The notes under the pieces are model-generated. The model ran no database searches. It saw only the letters and a program-made list of their open reading frames with translations, and was not told the DNA's origin. Below, piece after piece: positions 48,040 through 59,004 of a stretch of DNA of 64,000 nt. The number at the start of each line of letters is the position of its first letter. The stretch's first letter is position 1. The translations under genes were made by a program, and so were the position numbers. This DNA comes from Schizophyllum amplum (taxonomy: Eukaryota; Basidiomycota; Agaricomycetes; Agaricales; Schizophyllaceae): contig VDMD01000020.1 of the NCBI GenBank assembly GCA_007026445.1, positions 372,001-436,000 on the forward strand, in the 5' to 3' direction.

Positions 48040-48211
48040 TGTGACTCATAAGCACGTGACGTACACGTGAGCTTGGCCACTGTGATGCGTTTCTTTGTGG
48101 ATCACGTCACGCAAGAACAACGTTGACTCAACCACCACGAGGACTTGGCCCCAACTCGAGCACTATAAAGGCTGAAAAGGTTGATTTCCTCTTTTTTCGC
48201 CCACTCTCATC
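48040..48211 (+). promoter_or_regulatory. FunK1 copy D promoter module
   Basis: CACGTG at 48053-48058 and 48064-48069 (11-bp register), TGACTCA at 48124-48130 within GTTGACTCAAC, and TATAAAG at 48164-48170, 48 bp before the ATG. Nearly identical to the copy A promoter 32 kb away. Confidence 0.75.
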
Positions 48212-50863
48212 ATGGCTGACCATGATACAGACTCTGACCAGCCACCCGGCCTCGCCACTGCCGCTGAACGCCTACTAGTATCCGTGCGTCGTGTGATCTC
48301 TTCGCTGCCTGGCATTCTTCTGACCATCGTCTAGGACGTCGCGCCAGCCGTCACTGCCGATCGCTCTCGCCCTAGCGCTATTGAAAGTGCACCCGGACCT
48401 ACTCGGTTCACCTGGTCCTCGCAGCGCCCCATCTCGCAGCGCCGGCAGAAGGCGGGAAGCTTACCTCGCGCTGTCAACCATCTTGTCAACAAGGAATCGC
48501 CCGACAAAAGGAACGGTACTCGCAGCCTTCGCACGAGACCCAAGATGAACAAGGTCATGGCTTCCGAGCTGGGTCCTACCATCGAAGATATGCCCGACCT
48601 CTTCAACACTCTGTTTCCCGACACCGCCTTCGAGATTCGACCAGGAGTCCTACTCGGGACTCTGCCGTCGTACGACTACGAGAATCTGAGGTGGATAGAT
48701 CGCCCTGACGTTAACTCTCCGTCGAAAGAGGCAGACATCGCCGCTTTCTTCAACGAGATCATAGAGCATGCGCGGGACTCGTACGAGGATCTGGGCTTCA
48801 TTATTCCGACGACCGAAGTACGGCAATGGAGTGCTGAATGCATCGACAACGCCATGCCTGAGGGCAACTCCGTTCGCAAGCCCGACCTCTTCATGAGAGC
48901 TGCAGGCACGCCACTCGCGTGGAAGTATGTGCTAGCAGCCGCGCAAGTCAAGAGCCAGGCATCTGCTATCGCTGAAACCGCACGGCAGCTGCGAGATGGC
49001 GCGTACAACTGCTTTGCTACTCAGGACGACCTCATGTGGCACATTGAGGTTGGACTTGTCCGCGATCAGTTCTGGGTCTCGATTTTCGATCGCTCTGGCT
49101 GCGTGCAATCACTCCGAGCCAACATCGATATACACGCGTCCTACCTCGTCCGTGTCATCGTAGGACTTGCACTCTTCGATCGCTCCCGCCTCGGATATGA
49201 TCCTTCCCTCAAGAGCCTACCTAGTGGAGGACGCACCATCGCCGTAAAGGACATCGAGTACCAGGTCATAAAGACGCTCTTCATCAGCGATGTCTTGCGT
49301 GGCCGTGGCACTGTTTGCTGGCGCTGTCGCACCCTTGATGCAGGTCTTGACGAAGAGGAGGATGTTGTCGTTAAAAGTCTCTGGGCGGATCAAAGTCGTG
49401 CGCATAAGGAAGCCGAATTCTTGCAAGCTGCGGCGGACATCGAGGGCATAATCACCCTCGTCGCGGAGGAGACCGTCATGGAAGGCGACAATCCCCGGTC
49501 CACGGCTACCATACGGCAGGCGTTACAGGACCATGATAGGGCTCACGAGCTCGATGACATCGAAGTGCGCCATCATCACCGCCTAGTCCTGAAGCCCTTT
49601 GGTCTTCACCTCGAGTACTTCACCTCAAAGAAGGAGCTCTTGAGCGTCTTGAAAGACTGTGTTGAAGGTGTGTATTTGTTTTGGTTGGCATTCGAACAAA
49701 TCTAATCGCATTGCAGCTCACGAGAAACTGGTATACGAGAAGCACATACTACACTCCGACATCAGCGACAACAACGTCATGATACGTGCCAAGGGCACAA
49801 AGGACGGCCTACGCAGGGGCTTGTTGATCGACCTCGATTACGCGTCATTCATTGGCGAGAAACGCGATAGAACTGCCATTGCTCATCGAACAGTATGTAC
49901 TCCTTTCTCTGCACGCTCTGCGCCTGTACTGACACGTCAACTTAGGGAACCCTCCCGTTCATGGCACATGAGATTTTGAGGATGGGCGACGAGATCCCCC
50001 ACGAGCCTCATCACGACCTCGAGTCCTTCCTCTACGTTCTTATTTGGACTTGCGTATGCTTCGCAGGACCCAATTGCTTGTATCGCCAAAACTTCGACAT
50101 CACCAAAACTCGCATCGGAAGATGGCTGGACTTGGATGCCCGCATGGACGACGTAGGCGCCGCGAAGGAGAAGATTATGTGCGCCCCTGCAGACGGCACC
50201 GACGACAAGTTTCCGGGATTCCTAGACGAAGTCTGCGATCCTTATTTTGAAGACCTCAAGCCATGCATGTGCGAGCTGCGCGACGTCATACTTGGGGAAG
50301 TACCCGCGAATCCTCGAGAAATGCACGTCAATGTTTCCGAGATTCTTCAACGCCACATTGACAAGCTCTCGCATCCCGACGCTCCGATCACTGCCAAGTC
50401 TAATACATCGACTGGCGGGCCCTCTAGGAAGGCCCCTCGCCGAAGAAAAGCGACGGGTCAGACGGATAGCGAGGCACTCACTACGGACGGGGAGCTCCTT
50501 CACACCGAGCTGGACGACGAAGAGGTTGCGCAGATGAAGCGATTGAGGTTGATCCAAGCCGAGAAGAAGAGGAGAAAGCCGGCTGTGGCCCCGAAGAAGA
50601 TCCCTGTACCTGCTGCGCCTACTCTGCCGCCCGCTGTGTCCGCTCCGGTTGCAGGACCCTCTCAACTGCTACGGAGAGCTCGCGGCACCGAACGGTCCGA
50701 TGCCGCCATAGTCGGCAGGCTCCGTACATCGGAACAGGCTGGGGTTCGCGACACCTACAACGAGGACGCTCTGGAGCGCGAGCGCGAGCGGCGCCAGGGG
50801 GTGCCAGCGAACTACAGGCTGAGCAGCAGTGGCCAGGCGACGAAGCGCCGGAAGTTGGACTAG
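48212..50863 (+). CDS. FunK1-type fungal protein kinase, copy D
   Basis: Exons 48212-48283, 48335-49667, 49717-49892 and 49946-50863 total 2499 nt, 832 residues. It has QLRDGAYNCFATQDD, FISDVLRGRGTVCWRC, HSDISDNNVM, LLIDLDYASF, GTLPFMAHEIL (the Trp of other copies is His) and HEPHHDLESFLYVL. The C-terminus has SAPVAGPSQ, RARGTERSDAA, GRLRTSEQAG and NYRLSSS before KRRKLD. It is closest to copy A, including in the promoter and first exon. No disruption seen. Confidence 0.9.
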
Positions 50864-51703
50864 TAGGACTGCTTGCCATGTAGTACAGTAATGTCATGTT
50901 TAATTCGTTCCTTCGTATATGTATACTTGCACACTGCTTGCACACGCTGCCGGCGCATATAAGTATATCGCGGTCCGGTAGGAATTGCGACACAGTGGAG
51001 GTGCATCGGGGCCGCCACATGGCGCGTCCAACTCTGACTGTACCCACGTACCATGCGCGCTCATTCAAACATGCCATGCACGAGCGTCTTTTGCACGAGG
51101 ATATACTCTACCAGAGCATGGCACAGCGGACGGATCTTTGACAATCTCCGCAGGCTCAATACCATTGCCATACCCACCGAATTATTATCGTCAATCTAGA
51201 TGGGCGAGCATATGGTACGCGAATGCAGAGTACAGCACCGAGATCAGAGAACACAGCCGGCCAGGGTACAGCACCGAGAACTCGCATTACTATAGTACAA
51301 AGCCCGCCGCGGTATAATAAGCAGCCCATCCGCGGAAGCAGGCAAGGTAACAATGGGCACTGGAGGTAGCTCAAGGAATGAATGTCTTCGTACTAGTATC
51401 AATAGCGGTAGCAAGCATCAGTAGCAGCAGCTAGTATCAGTAAGCAACAGCTATTATCAGTAGCAACAGCTGGTATCAGTAGCAGCAGAGCGAGGTGCAG
51501 ACAAAAAACAACAAGAAGGGTAGCTGAACAGTACGCGGATATATACAGCCAGAACGTGGACATAGATAGTCAGCCGACAGCTCGACCCGTACACATGGCA
51601 CAAGATAGGCCATTCACTAAACGAGTGGATGCTGCTCGTGCGAGCGACAGAGGGTTTCTCACGTCCCGCCACCATTCGGCAGGACGAAGCACAGGCCATA
51701 TGC
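50864..51703. other. Intergenic between FunK1 D and ammonium transporter
   Basis: Convergent 3' flanks with a minisatellite (listed separately). No gene supported. Confidence 0.4.
51405..51490. repeat. Short minisatellite
   Basis: Four imperfect copies of a unit near 22-25 bp with variants of GTATCAGTAGCAACAGCT. Confidence 0.7.
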
Positions 51704-53575
51704 TCATGCGAAGCGCGTCGGAGAGGTCGCACGCAGGCTGTGCCCGACGCTGCTCCGGTCCTTCATCATATACTGCTCCGTACCGTGCCCCTGGATCGCA
51801 GACGATGCACCTGTGGCGCCAATTAGCACCGCTCTCCCAATCACCCGCGTCGCACCCGACTCACCCACCGAATACGGCCGCAGCTCGCTCTCCACGCCCA
51901 CATAGTCGTACGCGAACTCGCCCATCTCGCTCTCGTCGATGCCGAGCAGCTCCGTGGACTCGCCGACGCGCAGGCGCAGGCCCGGGATGTAGTGCATGAT
52001 CCAGCAGATGAGCGTGGTCATCGCGAAGGAGTAGCCGAGGCCCGCGACGGAGTCGGCGACGTGGTACCCGAGCTGGATGTAGTGATGGTCGAGCCAGCCG
52101 CCGGGGATGACGGTGTAGCCGTCGAAGCCGGCGACGCTCGCCTGCGCGAAGAGCGCGGTGAGAATGTTGCCGACAACACCCCCGACAGCGTGCGAAGCAA
52201 ACACCTGGGCGCGGAGTCAGAATGGTGCGGTAGACTGTGTAGGCAACGGACGCACATCGAGCGAATCGTCGTAGCCTGCGAAGAATTTGATCTGGGTGGC
52301 GAAGTTGCAGACAGTGCCGGCCATGAAGCCAAAGAGAACAGCAGCAGGGGCACCGACAAAGCCACTACCGGGAGTGATAGCGACGAGGCCCGCAATCGCG
52401 CCAGAGCAGAAACCGACTGCGGACCATTTGCGCTCGATGCGGTAGTCCTGGAATGCTATTTGAGTAGGTGGTTCGCGCTCCAGCTGGTCGCACTTACCCA
52501 AAGCATCCACGTCAGCCCGCCGACGCTGGCAGCGAGGTTGGTGACGATACATGCCTGCGCAGCGCGAAGGTTGGCTGAGAGCGCAGATCCGCCGTTGAAG
52601 CCGAACCAGCCAAACCACAGGAAGACCGTTCCGAGGACGACGTAGGTCGTGTTGTGGGGCTTGTACGCGAGGGCTTCCGTGCCATATCCGCGCCGCTTGC
52701 CTAGGTATATGGACACCGCGAGGGCGGTCGTACCCGATGAAATATGCACTGGTGTTCCACCGGCGAAATCGTACCCTCCGAGGACGTACGTCCATCCGTT
52801 GGAGTTCCACGTCCAGCATGCGATCGGGTCGTAAACGAGGGTGGACCAGACGAAGACAAAGACGAGGAGGGGACCTAGATGGGCGCGTTCTGCGAAGCCT
52901 CCAAGGGCCAGCATAGGCCTACGCGAGAGTTGAGCACGTGACGAGGATCGGGGGACAAGGGGGGAACGTACGTGATGGCAGCGAACATGAGTTGGTAGAC
53001 GCAGAAGACGATGGCGGGGATGCGGGTGCTGCCTATAGAGGGCCTTTCAAGGACGCCCTTCAGCCCGAAGTACTCTGTCGGACGGTCTCGGTTACGAGGG
53101 CGATAGGGGGGGCGGGGCGCTTGCACGTACTGAGATCGCCAATGAACGCGCTGCCCGTTTCGCTGAACGTCAGGGAAAACCCCCAGAAGAACCACTACAG
53201 TAAAATGAGCATCTGAAGCTGGAGGGATGGGGACCACGCACCTGGAAAGAGACGACAGCCAGGGTCATCAGGCTCATGTAGATCATGGACAGCGCGTTCT
53301 TTCGTCTGCATACGGGTCAGCTGTACGTTCCCTCAGGTATACGACAGCCACGCACCTCAAGAGTCCACTGTAGAAGAAGCCCACGCCGGGTACCATGATC
53401 CATACAAGAGCCGTGCAACACAAAACCCAGGCGATGTCGCCGAGGTTGTACACGACTGTCTCTTGGGTATCTGGGTCCAACCAGGTGAGGTCGCCCGCTG
53501 TATTCGGTCAGCGCTCATCGTTCTCGCTGTCGTCGTCGTTGTTCGCTTACACTCATCGTAACCAACGTTGACCAT
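51704..53575 (-). CDS. Ammonium transporter, Amt/MEP family
   Basis: Starts at ATG 53575-53573 (MVNVGYDE, then an intron). Exons encode LGDIAWVLCCTALVWIMVPG and GFFYSGLLRRKN, the canonical N-terminal helices, then FFWGFSLTFSE, GGFAERA, VYDPIACWTWN, GGYDFAGGTPVHISSGTTAL (first pore His), WFGWFGFNGGSAL, GFCSGAIAGLVAITPG, FASHAVGG (second pore His) and a C-terminal cytosolic tail with GIDESEMGEFAYDY. About eleven transmembrane helices, the normal Amt number. It imports ammonium at the plasma membrane; fungal MEPs are usually under nitrogen-catabolite control, but I did not identify a GATA-type promoter cluster with confidence. All key residues are present. Confidence 0.94.
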
Positions 53576-54324
53576 GGCGGAAAGAGATAAGGAGCATCGG
53601 CACGCTAGCCATAAATAAGGGCCAGTTGCATCAAATCATCATCAAAGCAATTGATCATTCTATTGCGAGCCGACTCATGCTCCGCAACCCCTCAGCCCTT
53701 GTGCTTCTGCTTGCCCGAATCTTTTGGAGAGCGCAAGGCTACTGGAGCTCTGCCATATATTGTACTCTCCGTACCCCGGCCAAGGGGCGAATCGGCATAA
53801 GCGCCCGTTCGGTTCGAAATTCGGCCATTGCCGCACATTTTCCCACGGTTGAATCAGACCGCCAACTTCTAGCCGCCAACCTTCTTACGTCGCACATATC
53901 TGCTTCCCATTGTTCGACAGTTCCAAGATGGTTGTGTCAAGGCGAGAAGCGTTCTGTACGCTGCTTCATCATGGCCACGTCTCTTACAGACGGCAGGGAA
54001 AGGACAGGGCCCCTGCGGCGCCCTGAATTACATGAGCAGCTCCCCGACGCTCCGTCCATGGTTTCTTTCGTAGGTTTAATTGAGCCTCCTTTGCAGATAT
54101 AATCCTCCAGCCGCGTATTACACGTCCTCCAGCACGTCCCACGCCCAGCGACAGGCTCACTACATGCCCAAAACGCCCTGAGAAAGGCCAACGTGGTGCG
54201 CCGCCTTCGCCAAGCAGCTGCTCGTCTCCTTCCTCAGTTCTCCTCATGCTGCGCAGCATGGCTGCAGTTCGCACATCATCTATCCATCTGCGTCCTCTAC
54301 ATACTCGCACGCATTTGCTGCAGC
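53576..54324. other. Intergenic, ammonium transporter promoter side
   Basis: Two overlapping opposite frames at 53626-54427 show no coding signature. Nothing supported. Confidence 0.35.
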
Positions 54325-54885
54325 ATGTCAGACGGTGGCGTCGGGCACCCTGAGCTGTTGACCAAATTGGGTGGACCGTCGACGCTTGATTGGATGCGCA
54401 AAAAGGTAGGCTCTCTGTCAGCTGCATTCTCTGCTCTAATGCAACCTCTTACATCTCTGTGGCGTATCTACTATAATCTGACGTAGCCGTTATGGCCGTC
54501 CATAGCTCGTTACGCGCGCGGGCACTCGATAGATAGGTACGCCTCGACGGGTGGCACTCGGCGACGAGTTCATCATGAGCAACTCGGCAACACGTCAGGC
54601 GACCCTCCCCCTCATCAAAAGAAGGCTCGCGGAAGCTCGACGCGGAAGGAAGGTGGTCAACCGTCTTCAGGTACTTCCCTCATCGAAGATGCAGCAAGTT
54701 CATCGAGCAACGCGGGGGGCGCTGTCCTGCATCATGTCCCATCGTTCTCGAGCACGCGCCAGCGACATGATAACGACGCCCGACGCACGCGGTTAGCCTT
54801 TCGATCAGCCTCGAACTTCTTCCATGGATACTTATACATTCATGGGCTCGGCTGGCGCGACCAACGACGATGCTCAGAAATTTGA
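54325..54885 (+). CDS. Small two-exon gene, unrecognised
   Basis: Exon 1 (54325-54405) gives MSDGGVGHPELLTKLGGPST and DWMRKK, then a GTAGGC donor and an 81-bp intron ending TGACGTAG. Exon 2 (54487-54885) reads PLWPSIARYARGHSIDRYAS, a Ser/Gly/Lys-rich segment (KKARGSSTRKEGGQPSSG) and a terminal SASNFFHGYLYIHGLGW before TGA. Total 480 nt, 159 residues. The splice restores one continuous frame and the composition looks real, but no family is recognised and the unit is easily missed because neither exon begins and ends as a long frame. Confidence 0.45.
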
Positions 54886-55227
54886 GAACGCAGCACCGAA
54901 TATTTCATGTCCGCTTCAGAATCACTGCGAAACAGCCCTTGCTCTCCATGAGAGGCCGCCCGAAGGCGATACCTGGGCCTGCAGGGCGGCGCCTTCGACA
55001 AAGCCGAAGCGCATCGCCCCGCCACAGATGCGCCAATCTTATCTGTCCCCCGGCCCTGTATCTGCCTTCCGCCCATTTCAAATCTTCCCATGGCCGGGGG
55101 CGTACACGACTGTATCTCCTCATCAATTCTGGCTTTCACCCAACATGCATATCTTTGCTTGCTCCTGCACCGCTACCACCACCACCACCAGCTCGTCCGC
55201 GATCCACGTACGCGCGCCCAGCCGTTC

Positions 55228-58200
55228 ATGTCGTCCAGGACCGCTGCGGGCCGCAGGCGCCTGCAGAACGCGCAGGTGCAGACGAGCACGCCCACGTCTT
55301 TCTCTCCGAGGGCGCTATTCGGATTTGGGTCCAAAGCGAAGGAGCGTAAACGCACGCCCAAGCCTTCGCCAACGCCGTATGTGCATAACCCCGTACTACT
55401 CATCTTACGTGACTTACACGGTGTATTGCGCAGGACACCGCCTCCCATACGTCCGTCTGTGCACTTCACGCCTTCTACGGATGACCCTCCATCTGTGCCC
55501 CCCCGCCATCCGTCGACACAGACGCCTCCAGGACGCTACGGCGACGCGTCCCCTCTGAGCGGCTCACGCGACCTGCCTTCATCCCCCACTCGATCTCCAT
55601 CGTGCCCTACCGTGAGCTCACCCCGCTCCCCCTTCCCTCCGTCCTCTCCGCGCGCTTCGGGAAGCACCCTCCAGCCGCCCCAGCGCGCCCAATCACGGTC
55701 ACCCGCATGGCAGTCCCACGCCCTGCCACCTCAGGAGGGCGCGTCGGGCCAAGCGCGGGGCTCCCACGCGGCGCAGAAGTGGCCCACCAGCGAAGGGGGA
55801 GCGCACTACACCCGCGCGCACACAGTCGTATCTGCCGTATCGCCCATCCCACGCCGCGTCGTGTCACAGCCGTACGCGCCGCCGGCTCATCCCTGCCCGC
55901 CAGTGCCCCGGATTGATACGGATCCCTCGCTTAGCGAGCGCGTCCTGCATGCCTCGCCGGCGCGAAACGGGCTGTACTTCGCCGCTTCCCCGAGCCTCTA
56001 CTCGCTGTCGCCCGTGTCCTCGCCGGAGCGCACCCCGTCCGAGTTCCTTTCGCCCGGCCCCTATGGAGAGGCGCAGACGCAGGTGCCCTCGCCCGCGTCG
56101 TCCGGACACCTGGAGCTCACGTCAGTGAAGAGCATCGCTTCCTCCTCGTCTTCCTCCCACAATAGCACGAGCTCCAATCGCTCGACTATCTCCGACTTCA
56201 GCACCACCCCCGAGTCGCCCAGCAAGTTTGTGTTCCCGACGAGCCGCTCGGTGGCCAAGCCCGGTGGGCCGAGCTTCAAGTTCGGCCGGAAGAAGCCGAG
56301 CAACACACGTGATTCGCTTTCGGTTACGCGCCCTCCACTGGTTCGGCTGCGCTCGTATGAGTCGGCCGAGTCGCTCGTGGTGCCAGGACGGGCACGGGCA
56401 AGCTCGACCTCCACAACGATGTCTACCGGGACGGCGGTCTCATCAGCTACCGCGCGGTCAGCTTCCTCGACCGGCTCTACTGCAACCGCTGCACCCCAAC
56501 CCTTCGTCTTCCCGTCATCGAGGACTCGCGCAAACCCCTCGGCGCAGCCAGCGCTGAGGCTTACTCCGCAACTACGCCTCCCAGCTCGTCGCGGAAGGGT
56601 GGTGCGTGGGGGACCAAGCATAGAAGGGCGGGACTACTCACCGATGGAGGGCACGCTTTCTTCGTCGGCGGGGAATCGCGAGCGCGTGGTGACAGCCACA
56701 GAAAGAAGAGCTCGAGCGCGCAGTATACACATGCGCGTTGGGGAATATCCCTTCGACCAGCGCGATCCCAGCGTGCAAGAGCGGTAAGTGCAGATGTCTC
56801 CCCTCGTAAGGTGGGCGCTGATAGTGCCTAGCGATCGGCATACGCACGACCTATTGCGACTACTAAAGCCGCCTGACCAGCCGTGCTTCCACGACTATGG
56901 GCAACTACCGCCGATGACGGTGCTCGACCTTGGCTGTGGGCAGGGCTGGTGGATGCTAGAGGCCGCGCGAGCCTGGCAAGAGCACGGCACACAAGTAATC
57001 GGGTTCGACCTCGTCGACACGACCAGCAAGATGTGGGACGAGGCTCTCATGGAGGGCGTCTCGGACAACATGCGGGTCAACACCGGTAACTTGTACGTTG
57101 CAACTTGTTGTTTCTGCTTTTCATATCTGACTTGCACGCAGCCTGACACAATCGCTGCCATTCGAAGACGAGACTTTCGACCTCGTGCGCATGGCTAACC
57201 TTACCTATGCGATACCCTTCAATCAATGGGAGCAGGTCTTGCGCGAGGCAAAGCGTGTGCTCACGGTCGGCGGGAGGCTCGAGCTCATCGACGACCACGT
57301 CTTCTTCTCGTACGGCGACACTACCCTGCTCTCCGCGGCGCCATGGACGAACCCGGAGGTCATTCCTCCACGTCCTGACTCCCCGCAATCCCCACGGGCA
57401 GCATCTCTCTACCTCGCTGACGCTGGTGCCGGCCACGATGACGGCCATACTCTGTGTGACGACACCTCCGAGGAGGGCATGGACACGGCGACCCTCCATG
57501 GCCCGCAAAGCCGCCCCAGCTCGCGTGCCTCGGCGCTGCGAACAGCTTCAGAGGAAGCAGAGGCGCTCTTCGAGTACATGATGAGTCACAAGTTTGGACT
57601 GAATCTGCGGCTGCACGCATTCCTCCTCGACACGATGCATCGTGTGTTTAATGGGCGCGCGCACGAGGCCGAGACGATGCGGTTGGCAATCGCTGGTCCT
57701 CTCGCCTCGGCACCAGGTCTGGTGCTGTGGCCATCGACGTGCATCCCGATGCGGACGGCGGAGATCGAGAAGCATGCATCGCGACACTGTAGGACGGTGT
57801 TGGCCTGCCAGAGCGCGCTGACGGAGTATGCCCTCGAGGTCGCGAACGAGGACGACGTTGACGATGATACGGTCGCAGAAGCGTTATGGGATTACTCTGA
57901 GTATGTGGACATACTTATCCACGAAGGATGTTTCGACCCGCTCACGCATTGTCTAGATTTTTGCCATACCGATTCGACGGGACAACTTCGAGCTCTAAGC
58001 CGCAGCGCCAGAGTGTTCGTCCCAAACCGCCAACGGCCCCTCCAAGGACAGACCCTCGGGCATCAATGATGTCGGTGGCGTCTGACTTCGACGCCCTCAT
58101 AGAATATCAGTCGTATGTTGCTTCTTTCTCACTGGTCAATCTTCATATCTCATCTCAATTTCAAGGGAATTCCGCGATATGTTCGATCACTCTCCCGAGC

Positions 58201-58376
58201 CTGTCAATGGGCCACGCCATTCTGCCGAGCACTCTGCTTATGCTCGCGCCTCTACTGTACTGGACATCAACAAAATCATCCGCGAGGAGAATGAGCACGA
58301 CTCCGGGTCCGAATTGGCGTCCAGAGATCTCACCCACATACGCACTTTCCGTGTATTCGATGGCGTGAAGACGTGA
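55228..58376 (+). CDS. SAM-dependent methyltransferase with long disordered N-terminus
   Basis: Exons 55228-55376, 55434-56783, 56832-57092, 57142-57900, 57957-58112 and 58166-58376 sum to 2886 nt, 961 residues. Residues 1 to about 500 are Ser/Pro-rich and disordered. The methyltransferase follows: DRHTHDLLRLLKPP, motif I VLDLGCGQGWW (about 529), QVIGFDLVD (acidic end of strand 2), LPFEDETFDLVRMANLTYAI and LREAKRVLTVGGRLELID. A long insert and a helical C-terminal part (LLDTMHRVFNGRAHEAETM) come after it. It belongs to the fungal UMTA/LaeA-like class-I fold group; substrate unknown. The start at 55228 is chosen over 55090 because the intervening codons look non-coding. The first intron is a multiple of three, so it also reads through. 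Confidence 0.8.
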
Positions 58377-59004
58377 ACGCCTTACTTTCTTCGATCTCCT
58401 TCTCTACCTTTTCTGCTCTCAGGACATTTGGGGTTTCTAGTAAGAGTCGCAAGTAATGTGTCCCGAAGCGTGGTCGTACGGAAAGTCATTGTATTTCTAG
58501 CGCACTTACCTTGCATGAATCAGTCTTAGACCTGTACAACTTATGCATCGTCTCTATCTACCGTCACATTCCTTTCGAAATCACTGTCGCCGTCGTCTGT
58601 CTAATGATCTCTGTAGTCAGTCAACTGGGGAGTCGTTTGTCCAGCTTAATATCCTCCGATCGGCCAGCTCGACCAAAGTCACAAGGACACGGCGACGCTC
58701 CGACGCATCCCTGCGCAGACATGCGGTGCCATTTCAGCTCACGAACTTCTGATAATATCGCAGGTAGGCAGGGTAGTGGAGGTGTTGTGGGCATTTAACA
58801 GAGGTAGTAGAGCAGTAGAGAGCCGCATAGTAAGTAGGCCAGTAGCGGGCATTTGAGATCAATAGAAATAGAGAAGTTCACAAGGCAACCTGCAGAATAT
58901 ATATATATATCGATGATACAGGGAGGTCGAGCTCGAGGAAGTATACACAGGCGGCACAATTGAACCGCCCTACACAGATCGCACGGCGTCACCATTGACC
59001 AGAA
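58377..59004. other. Convergent 3' flanks with an AT microsatellite
   Basis: An (AT)n run lies near 58895-58911. No gene supported. Confidence 0.45.
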
